The notes below the pieces were generated by a model. It saw only the letters and a program-made list of their open reading frames with translations. It ran no database searches and had not been told where the DNA came from. 41,722 bases of DNA. Source: Chloroflexota bacterium (GTDB lineage: Bacteria > Chloroflexota > Limnocylindria > P2-11E). Made by a program: the position numbers and the translations under genes. This document shows positions 17,114 to 26,734 of this stretch, one piece after another. The stretch lies in NCBI GenBank assembly GCA_005889295.1, contig VBEY01000041.1, positions 1 to 41,722 of the forward strand. The letters run 5' to 3'. Every line of letters begins with the position of its first letter. Positions within the stretch are counted from its first letter, which is position 1.

Positions 17114-18301
17114 ATGTGGCACCATGCGCAGATTGCGGACCGGCTAGAACTAAGCATCCTCATGCCCTGCCTCAACGAGGCGGCGACGGTCGGCGCCTGC
17201 GTCGACCAGGCGATCGCAGCCATAGCGACACTCGGAGTTGATGCCGAGGTGATAGTCGCGGACAACGGGAGCACCGACGGATCGGCTGAGATCGCCGCGG
17301 CTCGCGGCGCGCGCGTGATTGCGGTGGCTGAACGCGGGTATGGGGCCGCGCTTCTCGCGGGCATCACCGCCGCGCGCGGCGTGTACGTGGTGATGGCGGA
17401 CGCCGACGAGAGTTACGACCTTCGCGAGGCAGGGAGGTTCCTCGACAAGCTCCGCACCGGGTTTGACCTGGTGATGGGGAACCGCTTCCTGGGCCAGATC
17501 AAGCCAGGCGCGATGCCTCCCCTCCACCGATACGTAGGAAACCCGATCCTCTCCGCTCTCGGCCGGCTCTTTTTCGGGAGTCCCATCGGCGATTTCCACG
17601 CCGGAATGCGCGGGTTCAGGCGCGACGCGATCCTCCGCCTCGACCTGCGCACCACCGGCATGGAGTTCGCCTCCGAGATGGTGGTTCGCTCGACGCTCGA
17701 GGGACTTCGTATCGGAGAGGTGCCAACAACACTTTCGCCCGATCGTCGCGGGCGCGAGCCACACCTTCGGACGTGGCGCGATGGGTGGCGTCATCTGCGG
17801 TTTCTCCTCCTCTACAGTCCCCGATGGCTGTTCCTCTACCCGGGTGCCGTCCTTCTGTTGGGGGGCCTCATCGCGGGGGCTCTGCTGCTTCCGACCGTAC
17901 GCGTGCACTCGCTGATCTATGCCGCCACCGCGATCGTCATCGGATTTCAGACCATCCTGTTCGCGCTGTTCACGAAGGTGTTCGCGATCAGCGAAGGCCT
18001 CCTGCCGCACGACCCACGGCTTTCGCGTGTCTTTCGCTATCTCACGCTCGAGGTGGGCCTCACGCTGGGCGCGTTGCTCATGCTCGGCGGGCTCGCGGGA
18101 TCGATTTGGGCGCTCTCGATGTGGCAGTCGACGAACTTCGGAGCCCTCGATCCGTCGTCCGTAACGCTCCGGATCGTCGTCGTCTCCTCGACCGCGATCG
18201 CACTCGGTCTACAGACGATCCTGTCGAGCTTCTTCTTCAGCATCCTGGGCTTACGCAGGCGCGGGGCCGTGCAGGTGGGTCCGATCCAAGAATCCGTTTG
18301 A
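17114..18301 (+). CDS. GT2 family glycosyltransferase (dolichyl-phosphate hexose synthase-like) with C-terminal TM region
   Basis: ELSILMPCLNEAATVGACVDQAI; VIVADNGSTDGSAEIA; VMADADESYD; DFHAGMRGFRRDA; ATG at 17114 preferred over the 16931 ORF start, which lies antisense to the S9 peptidase. Confidence 0.88.
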   Translation: MWHHAQIADRLELSILMPCLNEAATVGACVDQAIAAIATLGVDAEVIVADNGSTDGSAEIAAARGARVIAVAERGYGAALLAGITAARGVYVVMADADESYDLREAGRFLDKLRTGFDLVMGNRFLGQIKPGAMPPLHRYVGNPILSALGRLFFGSPIGDFHAGMRGFRRDAILRLDLRTTGMEFASEMVVRSTLEGLRIGEVPTTLSPDRRGREPHLRTWRDGWRHLRFLLLYSPRWLFLYPGAVLLLGGLIAGALLLPTVRVHSLIYAATAIVIGFQTILFALFTKVFAISEGLLPHDPRLSRVFRYLTLEVGLTLGALLMLGGLAGSIWALSMWQSTNFGALDPSSVTLRIVVVSSTAIALGLQTILSSFFFSILGLRRRGAVQVGPIQESV

Positions 18302-18321
18302 GGCCCTCGCACCGAGGCGGA

Positions 18322-19248
18322 TCAGCGCGCGCCACCGACCCGCAGACCGAGCCAGGCGAGGAGAGTCCGTTCGTAGTCTGGCGCGATCGCGTCGCGCTCC
18401 TCGCGGCCACCGAGCGTGGGCGCGTGACCTGTTCCGGCGAGCCTGACGATCGTGAGGTCATCATTTCCGGCGGTCGCCGCCGCCAGCCTCCACGATTCGA
18501 TGCTCGCGTCGATGGGTTGCCACTCATCGTCCTCGCCGTAAAGAAGCAGCGTCGGCACCCGTACCCGAGAGAAGAACGCTTTCGGATCGAAGTCCAGGTC
18601 TGGCCAGAACCCGGGCGCCTCCGGCAGCGTGCGCCGAACGTAGGCCTGCTCGAACCAGGATTCAGGCGCGACCGCATCGATCGAGCGCTGGGCAACCTCG
18701 CGTGGGATCCGTCCGCGCGCGTAGTCCTCCAGAAGACGGCGCAGGTCGACGATGCGGCGTACGACGTCTTCGTCATAGCCCGCCTGACGCGCGTGCTTCA
18801 CCGTGCCGTACCGCATTTGCTCGGCGGGGCTCACGCCACTGGATCCCAGGAGGACGAGGAACGCGATGCGATCGGACTCGGCCGCCAGCATGGGCGCGAT
18901 CCACGCGCCTTGGCTGAACCCCCAGAGACCGATCCGGTTGGGATCTACGTCTGATCGGGCCGCGAGCATCTCGACCGCGGAGAGCGCGTCGGCGACTTGG
19001 TCCTCGAAGGCAACGTCGTCGCCTCTACGTTCGTAGCGGAGCACCGCGATCCCTTGGGGAGGGAGGATCTCCGCGAGATGGCGGAAGAGATATTGGTCGC
19101 GCGATCGGTTACCGGCCGGATGAAGCGGGACGATCGCGGGGTGCAATCCTGTGGCTCGCGGGAGCGTGAGGGTCGCGGCGAGCTTGAGGCCCGCGCCGAC
19201 GGTGACCTGCTGCGAGCTACCGACCGTCGCGGTGGACGCTGAAGACAT
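18322..19248 (-). CDS. alpha/beta hydrolase
   Basis: RIGLWGFSQGAWIAPMLAAES nucleophile elbow; LLLYGEDDEWQPID; LAGTGHAPTL. Confidence 0.85.
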   Translation of the reverse strand: MSSASTATVGSSQQVTVGAGLKLAATLTLPRATGLHPAIVPLHPAGNRSRDQYLFRHLAEILPPQGIAVLRYERRGDDVAFEDQVADALSAVEMLAARSDVDPNRIGLWGFSQGAWIAPMLAAESDRIAFLVLLGSSGVSPAEQMRYGTVKHARQAGYDEDVVRRIVDLRRLLEDYARGRIPREVAQRSIDAVAPESWFEQAYVRRTLPEAPGFWPDLDFDPKAFFSRVRVPTLLLYGEDDEWQPIDASIESWRLAAATAGNDDLTIVRLAGTGHAPTLGGREERDAIAPDYERTLLAWLGLRVGGAR

Positions 19249-21430
19249 CGCGGACGCCCTCGAGCTTCGCGAGCACCCGCGAGAGCTGCTCGACGCTCGT
19301 GACCTGGAGCGTCGCGTTGACCGTCGCGGTTTTGTCGGGGTTCGCCTGCGCCGACAGCGCGAGGAGGTTCACCTGGTTCTCGCTGATCACACCGGCGACG
19401 TCGCGCAGGAATCCGTCGCGGTCCCAGCCTTCGATGCGGATCGCGACCGGGTACGTCCGCGCCATCGAGCGCTCCCACTCGACTTCGACGAAACGCTCCT
19501 TGTCCGCCGTGCCCTTCACGTTCGAGCAGTCCGCTCGATGCACGGTGACGCCGCGGCCGCGCGTGATGTAGCCGACGATCTTGTCGCCGGGGACCGGGTT
19601 GCAACACACGCCGAAGCGGATGAGGAGGTCCGTGACACCCTTCACGTTGACGCCGCCCCGCGAGGTGTCGGGCGGGAGCGGCGGCGCGACCTCGGGTATG
19701 GCGAGCTGGGTGTCGTCGGTGATCCCGAGACGCGTCACGACCTGGGCGGCGGTGAGCGCGCCGTAGCCGAGCGACGCGAAGAGCGTGTCCACGTCGTGGA
19801 GGTTCAGGATCTCGGTCACGCGGCGCAGGTCCTCGTCGGAGATGTCGCCCAGCTCGCGCTGCGAGATGCGCTTCAGCTCCTTGTCGAGCAGTTCCTTGCC
19901 GTGCGTGATGTTCTCGTCGCGCTGCGCGCGCTTGAACCACGCGCGGATTTTTTCGCGCGCGCCGGGGGTGCGGACCATCGTGAGCCAGTCGCGCGACGGT
20001 CCCCGTGCGGCCTTGCTCGTGACGATCTCGACGATGTCGCCAGAAGCAAGTCGATGGTCGAGCGGCACGATGCGCCCGTTGACCTTCGCGCCGATCGTGC
20101 GATGCCCGACGTCGGTGTGGATCCGATACGCGAAGTCGATTGGCGTCGCACCGGCGGGAAGGCCCTTGACCTCCCCCTTCGGGGTGAACACGAAGACCTG
20201 GTCCTGGAAGACGTCGACCTTGAGCGACTCGACGAACTCTTGCGCATCGGCCACGTCGTGCTGCCATTCGAGAAGCTGGCGCACCCACGCGAGCTTGGAC
20301 TCGTAGTCGCGGTCGCCCTTGCCGCCCTCCTTGTACCGCCAATGCGCCGCGATTCCGTACTCGGCGAGGTCGTGCATGTCCTTGGTGCGGACCTGGATCT
20401 CGACCGGCTGGCCACCGGTGCCAATGACCGCCGTGTGGAGCGACTGGTACATGTTCGCCTTGGGCACGGCAATGTAGTCGTCGAACTGTCCGGGGATCGG
20501 CGGCCACAGCGTGTGCACCACGCCGAGCGCTGCGTAGCAGGACGGGACGTCGTCGACGATGACGCGAATGGCGAGGACGTCGTACACCTCTTCGAAGCCC
20601 ACGCCCTTCCGGCGCATCTTCTGGGCGATGGACCAGAGGTGCTTCGCCCGGCCCGAGAGGTCCGCGCGAATGCCGGCGTTCTTCAGCTCCTGTTCCAGCG
20701 TTTTCATCGTTTCGTTGATGTAGCGCTCGCGGACCTGGCGCCGCGCGGCGAGCTGCTCCGCGACCTCGCGATACTGCTCGGGCTCGAGGTACTTGAACGC
20801 GAGATCCTCGAGCTCCCACTTGATCTGCCAGATGCCGAGGCGGTGCGCGAGCGGCGCGTAGATGTCCATCGTCTGCCTGGCGATGCGCTTCTGCTTATCC
20901 GGAGGAAGCGGCGCGAGGGTGCGCATGTTGTGAAGGCGGTCGCAGAGCTTGATGATCACAACCCGCAGGTCGTCGGCCATGGCGAGCAGCATCTTTCGGA
21001 TGTTCTCGGCCTGATGCTCGTCTCGAGACTGTCCCGATAGGCGCGACAGTTTGGTGACGCCGTCGACGAGACGTCCGATCTCCTCACCGAACTCGCGCCG
21101 CACGTCCTCGACGCTCTTTGCGGTGTCCTCGGGCACGTCGTGCAGCAACGCCGCGGCGACCGTCGCCGCATCCATGCCGAGCTCGGCGACGAGCATCGCG
21201 ACCGCCGCCGGATGGGTGATGTACGGCTCGCCAGAGATGCGCTTCTGGCCCTCGTGCGCTTCGGCCGCGTAGGCATACGCACGGCGCACGAGCTCCGCGT
21301 CGCCCTCGGGATAGTGGCGGAGGATTTCCTTCGCGAGCGAGTCGGCGTCGACGCTCCCATGCCGCTGCGGGCGCAGTCGGTCGGTGATGCCCACGATGCG
21401 CGAGGTGATCGCCGAGGCGCGCTCCGCCAT
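19217..21430 (-). CDS. rel: bifunctional (p)ppGpp synthetase/hydrolase, Rel/SpoT family
   Basis: HD domain HEGQKRISGEPYITHPAAVA...LLHDVPEDT; synthetase RVKGVGFEEVYDVLAIRVIV-like region (RRKGVGFEEVYDVLAIRVIV); TGS FTPKGEVKGLPAGATPIDFAYRIHTDVGHRTIGAKVNG; C-terminal ACT. Confidence 0.95.
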   Translation of the reverse strand: MAERASAITSRIVGITDRLRPQRHGSVDADSLAKEILRHYPEGDAELVRRAYAYAAEAHEGQKRISGEPYITHPAAVAMLVAELGMDAATVAAALLHDVPEDTAKSVEDVRREFGEEIGRLVDGVTKLSRLSGQSRDEHQAENIRKMLLAMADDLRVVIIKLCDRLHNMRTLAPLPPDKQKRIARQTMDIYAPLAHRLGIWQIKWELEDLAFKYLEPEQYREVAEQLAARRQVRERYINETMKTLEQELKNAGIRADLSGRAKHLWSIAQKMRRKGVGFEEVYDVLAIRVIVDDVPSCYAALGVVHTLWPPIPGQFDDYIAVPKANMYQSLHTAVIGTGGQPVEIQVRTKDMHDLAEYGIAAHWRYKEGGKGDRDYESKLAWVRQLLEWQHDVADAQEFVESLKVDVFQDQVFVFTPKGEVKGLPAGATPIDFAYRIHTDVGHRTIGAKVNGRIVPLDHRLASGDIVEIVTSKAARGPSRDWLTMVRTPGAREKIRAWFKRAQRDENITHGKELLDKELKRISQRELGDISDEDLRRVTEILNLHDVDTLFASLGYGALTAAQVVTRLGITDDTQLAIPEVAPPLPPDTSRGGVNVKGVTDLLIRFGVCCNPVPGDKIVGYITRGRGVTVHRADCSNVKGTADKERFVEVEWERSMARTYPVAIRIEGWDRDGFLRDVAGVISENQVNLLALSAQANPDKTATVNATLQVTSVEQLSRVLAKLEGVRDVFSVHRDGR

Positions 21431-23145
21431 CAGCTGACCAACACCGCACCGCTCGAGGAACGTTCCATCTCGGCGGCCGTGCCAACCGGGCCGAAGTCGC
21501 GGAGCTCGAGCTCGACGAATCCGCGGAGACCGGTGCCGATGCTCACAACGGCGTCGACGCGGCCGGCTTCGGTCATTCCTTCGGCGTGGTCCCCACGGCG
21601 AAAGGCCATCGCGTCGAAGGTGAACCGGCCGACGGTCACCTTGCAGCGAAGATGATCGGCGTCCGCGCCCACCTGCCGGATGTCGTACACACGCACGTCG
21701 CGGATGAGGAGGTACGGTCTGGGATTTCCGGAACCGCAGGGCTCGAGCGTCGCGAGCTCGAGGGCGAGCTTGCTCGTCAGGATCTCCGGGGCGATCTCCG
21801 CGTCCACGCGGATTGTCGGCACCGGGCGCTCGCCATGAAGACGCTCGCGCACGACGGCGTCGAGCCGCAGGGTGAGATCGGGAATGCGTTCGACGGAGAC
21901 GGAGAAGCCCGCGGCCATCGCGTGCCCGCCGTGCTTGATCAGGATGTCATGGCATTCGTCGAGCGCCTCAGCGATGTGGACGCCGGCGATGGAGCGGCAC
22001 GAGCCCTTGCCCTCGTTCCCGTCGATCGCGATCACGATCGCGGGCCGGCCGTAGTCTTCGACGAGCCGGGAGGCGCCAAGGCCCACGATGCCCGCCGGCC
22101 ACTGGGCGTCGGCGACGATCGTGATCCACGCGTCGGGACGCTCCTCCGCGCGCTCCCGCGCGCCCGCGACGACCTGCCGGGTGAGCTCCTGCCGCTCGGT
22201 GTTGCGCTGCTCCAGGCGCTCGGCGAGGGTCTTCGCCTCGTCGGCGTCCTCGGTCAGGAGGAGACGGAGGGCATCCTCCGCGTCGTTGATCCGACCGGCG
22301 GCGTTGAGGCGAGGACCGAGCACGAAGCCGATCTCGCCCGCACCGACGTGCCCCAGCTTGAGACCGGCGCGCTCGACGAGAGCACGCACGCCGACGATGG
22401 GCGCTCGGTTCAGCGCCTCGAGACCGAGCCGCGTCAGCACGCGATTCCCGCCGCGAAGCGGGACGACGTCGGCGACCGTCGCGAGCGCGCAGAGCTGCAG
22501 GAGCTCATCCTGACGCAGGCCGAACCCGAGATCGCCGAGGAGGCGCTTGGCGAGGACGAGGGCGACGCCGGCCCCGGCAAGCTCCTTGTCGAGCGACGGA
22601 TCGCCGGGACGCCGAGGGTTGACGAGCGCGTACGCGTCCGGAAGCTCGGCCGGCGGGTGATGGTGGTCTGTGACGATGAGATCGACACCGAGCTCGCGCG
22701 CGAGCCGCGCCTCCGCCACCGCGGTGATGCCGCAGTCGACCGTGACGATGACCTTGGCGCCATCCTGGGCGAGGTGACGAAGCGCCCCGGCGTTCAGGCC
22801 GTAGCCCTCCTCGTAGCGATTCGGGATGTACGCGCCAACCACCACCCCGAGCTGACGGAACGCCCGCACGAGGATGGCCGATCCGGCGATCCCGTCGACG
22901 TCGTAGTCCCCGTAGACGACGATGCGCTCGCGAGCCGCGAGCGCACGACGGAGTCGCTCGACCGCGGCATCCAGATCGAGCATCGGCGGCCCCTCTTCGG
23001 TAGGGCGCGCCGCGAGGAAGGCGGCCATCTCGGCCGCCGCGAAGCCCCGGCAGGCGAGTACCTGAGCGACGAGCGCGGGGATACCATCCGGTACATCCCG
23101 GGCCTTTTTGGGCATGATCCAGCGCCGCTGCGCCATGAGGGCCAT
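21430..23145 (-). CDS. recJ: single-stranded-DNA-specific exonuclease RecJ (start may be at ~23115)
   Basis: VVYGDYDVDGIAGSAILVRAF; VTVDCGITAVAEA; IVTDHHHPPAELPDAYALVNPRR; GHAMAAGFSV. Confidence 0.95.
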   Translation of the reverse strand: MALMAQRRWIMPKKARDVPDGIPALVAQVLACRGFAAAEMAAFLAARPTEEGPPMLDLDAAVERLRRALAARERIVVYGDYDVDGIAGSAILVRAFRQLGVVVGAYIPNRYEEGYGLNAGALRHLAQDGAKVIVTVDCGITAVAEARLARELGVDLIVTDHHHPPAELPDAYALVNPRRPGDPSLDKELAGAGVALVLAKRLLGDLGFGLRQDELLQLCALATVADVVPLRGGNRVLTRLGLEALNRAPIVGVRALVERAGLKLGHVGAGEIGFVLGPRLNAAGRINDAEDALRLLLTEDADEAKTLAERLEQRNTERQELTRQVVAGARERAEERPDAWITIVADAQWPAGIVGLGASRLVEDYGRPAIVIAIDGNEGKGSCRSIAGVHIAEALDECHDILIKHGGHAMAAGFSVSVERIPDLTLRLDAVVRERLHGERPVPTIRVDAEIAPEILTSKLALELATLEPCGSGNPRPYLLIRDVRVYDIRQVGADADHLRCKVTVGRFTFDAMAFRRGDHAEGMTEAGRVDAVVSIGTGLRGFVELELRDFGPVGTAAEMERSSSGAVLVS

Positions 23146-24432
23146 GTGACCTTCAAGTATCTCGCACGGGTGTTCACCGTCGCGGTCGCGGTGGCCTCGT
23201 GCACGCCTCCGGCGACCTCTCCGAGCGCCGCGCCCACCGGCGTTACAGCCTCCCCCTCGTCGTTGGAGGCGTTGGTGGTGGCCGCCCGGATCGACGACAC
23301 CCGGCGCTGGTACACCATCCCCGACCCTGCCCCCGTCGTCGTCACCTTCATTCGGGACCCGGCGGCGACCAGGCCGATCGTTCGGTTCCGCTCAGGCGGC
23401 GGGGAGGTGCCCCTAACACCAACCGGGACCGGCCTCCAAATCCAGTGGGCCGCTTCTCTGGACCTTCGCGGCTCCAAGCCGGGCACCGACGTGATCGATG
23501 TCATCGAGCGGGTCGCCGGTCACGAGGTCATCGTCGTTTCGAAGGAGCTCGTGATCTCCGAGCCCGAGTACGTCGTCTGGACGCTTGACTTCGAGGGCGA
23601 CGCTTCGAGCGATGAAGCGATGAACAACACCGCCAGCATCGCGGACGCGCAGCGGATCCCGATGACAGTCATGTGGAACCCGCGCGTGTGGGCGACCACC
23701 CAGGTGTCGGCGGCGCGCGCCGCGGCGATGCTCGCGTGGACGAAGGCGCGCGTCGCCAAAGGCGACGAGCTCTCGCTGCACCTCCACATGTGGACGGACT
23801 TCGTGCGAGCTGCCGGGCTCGTGCCGCGGACCGTGCCGAGCTGGGCCGGTCGTGGTGATGGATACGACGTACCGATGACCGCGTATCCCGAGAGCGATCA
23901 GCGGACGCTCCTCGAATACTCACTGCGCCTCATGTCCGACCACGAGCTCGCCAGGCCGACGACCTTCCGGGCTGGTGGACAGTTCGCGAACGACGCGACA
24001 CTGCGGACGCTCGCGGCGCTCGGATTTGTCGCGGACGCGAGCGCGGTGCCCGCGGGTGCGTCCGGCCGGCTCCCCTACCCCTGGACGCTGGCCGCCGACG
24101 CGCAGCCATACCGCCCCTCGGCGACGGACGCCAACACGACCGGTGACCTGCGGCTCCTCGAGGCGCCGACCATCGGCGGGAATACCTACGCGCTCAACGT
24201 GCAGACGATCCAACCGATCATTCGCGCCGATCTCTCGTACCTCGCGCCGGCTGGCGAGGCCGCCACATCGCCTCGGGCTCTCACCATCGTCAGCCACCCG
24301 GGCACGATCAACGCAGCCGAGCGCGCGGCGATCACGGCGCTCTTCGACAACCTCGCGACCCTTCGCTACGACCTCGACAAGGGGCCGCTCCGCTTCGTCA
24401 CCCTCGCGCAGCTCGCGCAGGCCTGGCGCTAG
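23146..24432 (+). CDS. putative lipoprotein with polysaccharide-deacetylase-like (NodB-fold) domain
   Basis: GTG start at 23146 (upstream part of the 21586 ORF is antisense to recJ); lipobox-like VAVASCTPP; VWTLDFEGDASSDEA; ELSLHLHMW. Confidence 0.7.
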   Translation: MTFKYLARVFTVAVAVASCTPPATSPSAAPTGVTASPSSLEALVVAARIDDTRRWYTIPDPAPVVVTFIRDPAATRPIVRFRSGGGEVPLTPTGTGLQIQWAASLDLRGSKPGTDVIDVIERVAGHEVIVVSKELVISEPEYVVWTLDFEGDASSDEAMNNTASIADAQRIPMTVMWNPRVWATTQVSAARAAAMLAWTKARVAKGDELSLHLHMWTDFVRAAGLVPRTVPSWAGRGDGYDVPMTAYPESDQRTLLEYSLRLMSDHELARPTTFRAGGQFANDATLRTLAALGFVADASAVPAGASGRLPYPWTLAADAQPYRPSATDANTTGDLRLLEAPTIGGNTYALNVQTIQPIIRADLSYLAPAGEAATSPRALTIVSHPGTINAAERAAITALFDNLATLRYDLDKGPLRFVTLAQLAQAWR

Positions 24433-26336
24433 GTTGGGTTGCCCCCGCCGCCGCCGACCGGCGGCACCGGCACGGGACCGGGCACGGGCGGTCCAGGCGG
24501 CTGACCCGGGACGGGCTGCACCGGAACCTCTGGGATCGCCAGCATGGGCATGTGCCCGTTCGCCCCGTTCTTCATCAGATCTTCCATCTTCGGAAGAACG
24601 AGCGTCTTGCGCACGAACGGCGCGGCCTTCTCGGGATGCGCCTCCTCCGCGTACTTGAAGACCTCGTCGAGCTCGGAGCCGATGAGCTCCTGCCGCTCGA
24701 TGAGGGAGCCCGCGACCGCGTGGACCGCGTACTCCTTCTCCTGGATGAGACGCTTGGTCTCTTCATAGAGCTGGCCGAGCATGTTGTCGACGAGGACGAG
24801 AACCGCCGGCGGGTACCCGGCCATCGAAGCTGGCGCGACCATCAGCGTCGAGCCCATCCCGAGGCGGGCGACGTAGGTCAGGGCTCCGTTCGTGGCCTGC
24901 ATGAGATCGGAGCTCGCGCCTGCGAGCTTCGTACCGAGGATGAGCTCCTCGACGGCGCGTGAGCCGAGCGAGACCATGATGTCTGTTTCGATCTGGCGCG
25001 CGTGGAGCTGGTGACGCTCCTCGCGCTCTGAGCTCTGGACGACACCGAGCGTCTCGCCGCGGCGGATGATCGACGCCTTCTTCATGCGGTCTTCGGGCCG
25101 CAGGTAGTAGTTCACGACGGCGTGACCGGCCTCGTGATAGGCGACGGCGCGCTTGTCGTCCGCGCTCATCTTGTGGATCGGCTGCTTCAAGCCGAGGAAC
25201 CGTTGGTCCGCGGCGGCCAGCCAGTCCTTGTACGAGAGCTTGTCGCGGCCGTCCTCGTGGGCGACGATCAGCGCTTCATTGATGATGGTCTTGATGTGGA
25301 TCGGGGTCCACCCGATTGAGTCCTGAGCCATCATGTCGACGTCGGTCGTTTCGTCGTGCGCTTTCTTGCTCAAGTAGTGCTGAATGATGTCCTTCCGTCC
25401 TTCGCCATCCGGCGGGTACACGATCAGCGCGCGGTCGAGTCGGCCAGGACGAGTGAGTGCCGTGTCGAGGACGTCTGGACGGTTCGTCGCGCCGATCACG
25501 AAGACGAGCGGCTTCGGCGGCACCGGACCGCGGACCAGCCCGAGCCAGCGCGCGATCTTAACCTTGAGACGGTCCTCCACGTGCTGTCCGAGCGAGTCCA
25601 TCTGATTCAGAAGCGTGTTGAGGCCCATGCCGCCGCCCGCGAACATGCCCATTGGACCCATTCCGCCCTGTTGCTGTCCACCCTGGACTCCACCTCGGGA
25701 CATCCCGATGGAGTCGAGCTCGTCCATGAAGAGGATGCAGGCGCCGGGTGTGCCGGGCTTCGCGTATTTGCGCCCAAGTCCGCGACCCTTTCGGAAGAGC
25801 GACATGATGATGAGCGCGTCTACGCCCATCCACATGCTTCGCAGGCTCGACGCGTCGATGTAGATGAACGGCAGCTTGGCCTCCGCCGCGATGACCCCGG
25901 CGAGGAAGGTCTTTCCAGTTCCGGGCTGGCCCGAGAGGAGCATCCCCTTGGGCATCTCGCCGCCGGCCTGCTTGAAGCGCTCGACGCCGCCGAGGATTCG
26001 GACGAGCGTCTTCGCGTGATCGACGAGGTCCGGCTGGCCGCGATAGTCGTCGAAGCTCAGGCCGAGCTGCGGGTCGTCCGGCGTCACCGTGTAGGTACGC
26101 GGGCGCGAGAGGAACCACATAAGGGCCCCGAACTGCGCGATGAATGCGAAGGCGTAGAAGATGAGCGTGATGAGAAGGCCGGGCATCTGTCCGACGAGCG
26201 CGGCGAGGCCCTCGAAAACGCTGCGGATGCCATAGAAGAAGAGGATCAGGGCGAGGATCCCCAGGAGGATCAGCAGGCGTCGCTTGTTGTGTTCGAGCAC
26301 GTACGCGCTCGTCGTGAGGATTCCTCGGGCGGTCAA
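24429..26336 (-). CDS. divergent FtsH-like membrane AAA ATPase / M41 metallopeptidase, Gly/Pro-rich C-terminus
   Basis: Two N-terminal TMs; Walker A LSGQPGTGKTFLAG; Walker B CILFMDELDSIG; SRH GATNRPDVLDTALTRPGRLDR; zinc motif HEAGHAV; TTG start overlapping the upstream stop. Confidence 0.88.
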   Translation of the reverse strand: MTARGILTTSAYVLEHNKRRLLILLGILALILFFYGIRSVFEGLAALVGQMPGLLITLIFYAFAFIAQFGALMWFLSRPRTYTVTPDDPQLGLSFDDYRGQPDLVDHAKTLVRILGGVERFKQAGGEMPKGMLLSGQPGTGKTFLAGVIAAEAKLPFIYIDASSLRSMWMGVDALIIMSLFRKGRGLGRKYAKPGTPGACILFMDELDSIGMSRGGVQGGQQQGGMGPMGMFAGGGMGLNTLLNQMDSLGQHVEDRLKVKIARWLGLVRGPVPPKPLVFVIGATNRPDVLDTALTRPGRLDRALIVYPPDGEGRKDIIQHYLSKKAHDETTDVDMMAQDSIGWTPIHIKTIINEALIVAHEDGRDKLSYKDWLAAADQRFLGLKQPIHKMSADDKRAVAYHEAGHAVVNYYLRPEDRMKKASIIRRGETLGVVQSSEREERHQLHARQIETDIMVSLGSRAVEELILGTKLAGASSDLMQATNGALTYVARLGMGSTLMVAPASMAGYPPAVLVLVDNMLGQLYEETKRLIQEKEYAVHAVAGSLIERQELIGSELDEVFKYAEEAHPEKAAPFVRKTLVLPKMEDLMKNGANGHMPMLAIPEVPVQPVPGQPPGPPVPGPVPVPPVGGGGGNPT

Positions 26337-26734
26337 TTCACACCTACCACCTGATCATTCGTTACCCGGAGTACGAAGCCGACGACGAAATCGATCCCCT
26401 CCGTGGTCTTTCCGGTCACCACATAGGCGGAGAGCAGTCGTCCCTCGCTTTCGACGGCGCCCACGAACCTGGTGCCGCGCACGTCGGTGATGGGCTGAAG
26501 GGCCATGTCGAGATCGGTGAGCATCGTCGAGTCGACGAGCCTCGAGAGAGTCCGCGCGTCGTCCGCCCCGATCGCGGCGATGACATCGTGCGCGGCGCGC
26601 GGCTCTTCGACTTTCGGAAGCTGCGGATAGGGGCTCTCGACCGGCCCCTTGTCGACAAACGTGTGCACGACGATCCCCGCGAGGATCCCGACCACGAAGA
26701 CGGAGAGGGTCGCCACCGCCCGCGTCTCATTCAC
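26333..26734 (-). CDS. small membrane-anchored hypothetical protein
   Basis: N-terminal TM AVATLSVFVVGILAGIVVHTFV; 4-nt overlap with the FtsH-like gene and 8-nt overlap with the upstream ORF. Confidence 0.75.
   Translation of the reverse strand: MNETRAVATLSVFVVGILAGIVVHTFVDKGPVESPYPQLPKVEEPRAAHDVIAAIGADDARTLSRLVDSTMLTDLDMALQPITDVRGTRFVGAVESEGRLLSAYVVTGKTTEGIDFVVGFVLRVTNDQVVGVN

Noticed and set aside
15264-17147. 627-aa plus-strand ORF
   Set aside because: Antisense to the S9 peptidase, which carries clear catalytic motifs.
18945-20819. 624-aa minus-strand ORF
   Set aside because: Alternative frame of rel; Arg-rich low-information sequence.
19151-21040. 629-aa plus-strand ORF
   Set aside because: Antisense shadow of rel.
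21586-23145. N-terminal 520 codons of the 948-aa plus-strand ORF
   Set aside because: Antisense to recJ; the real lipoprotein gene most likely begins at GTG 23146.
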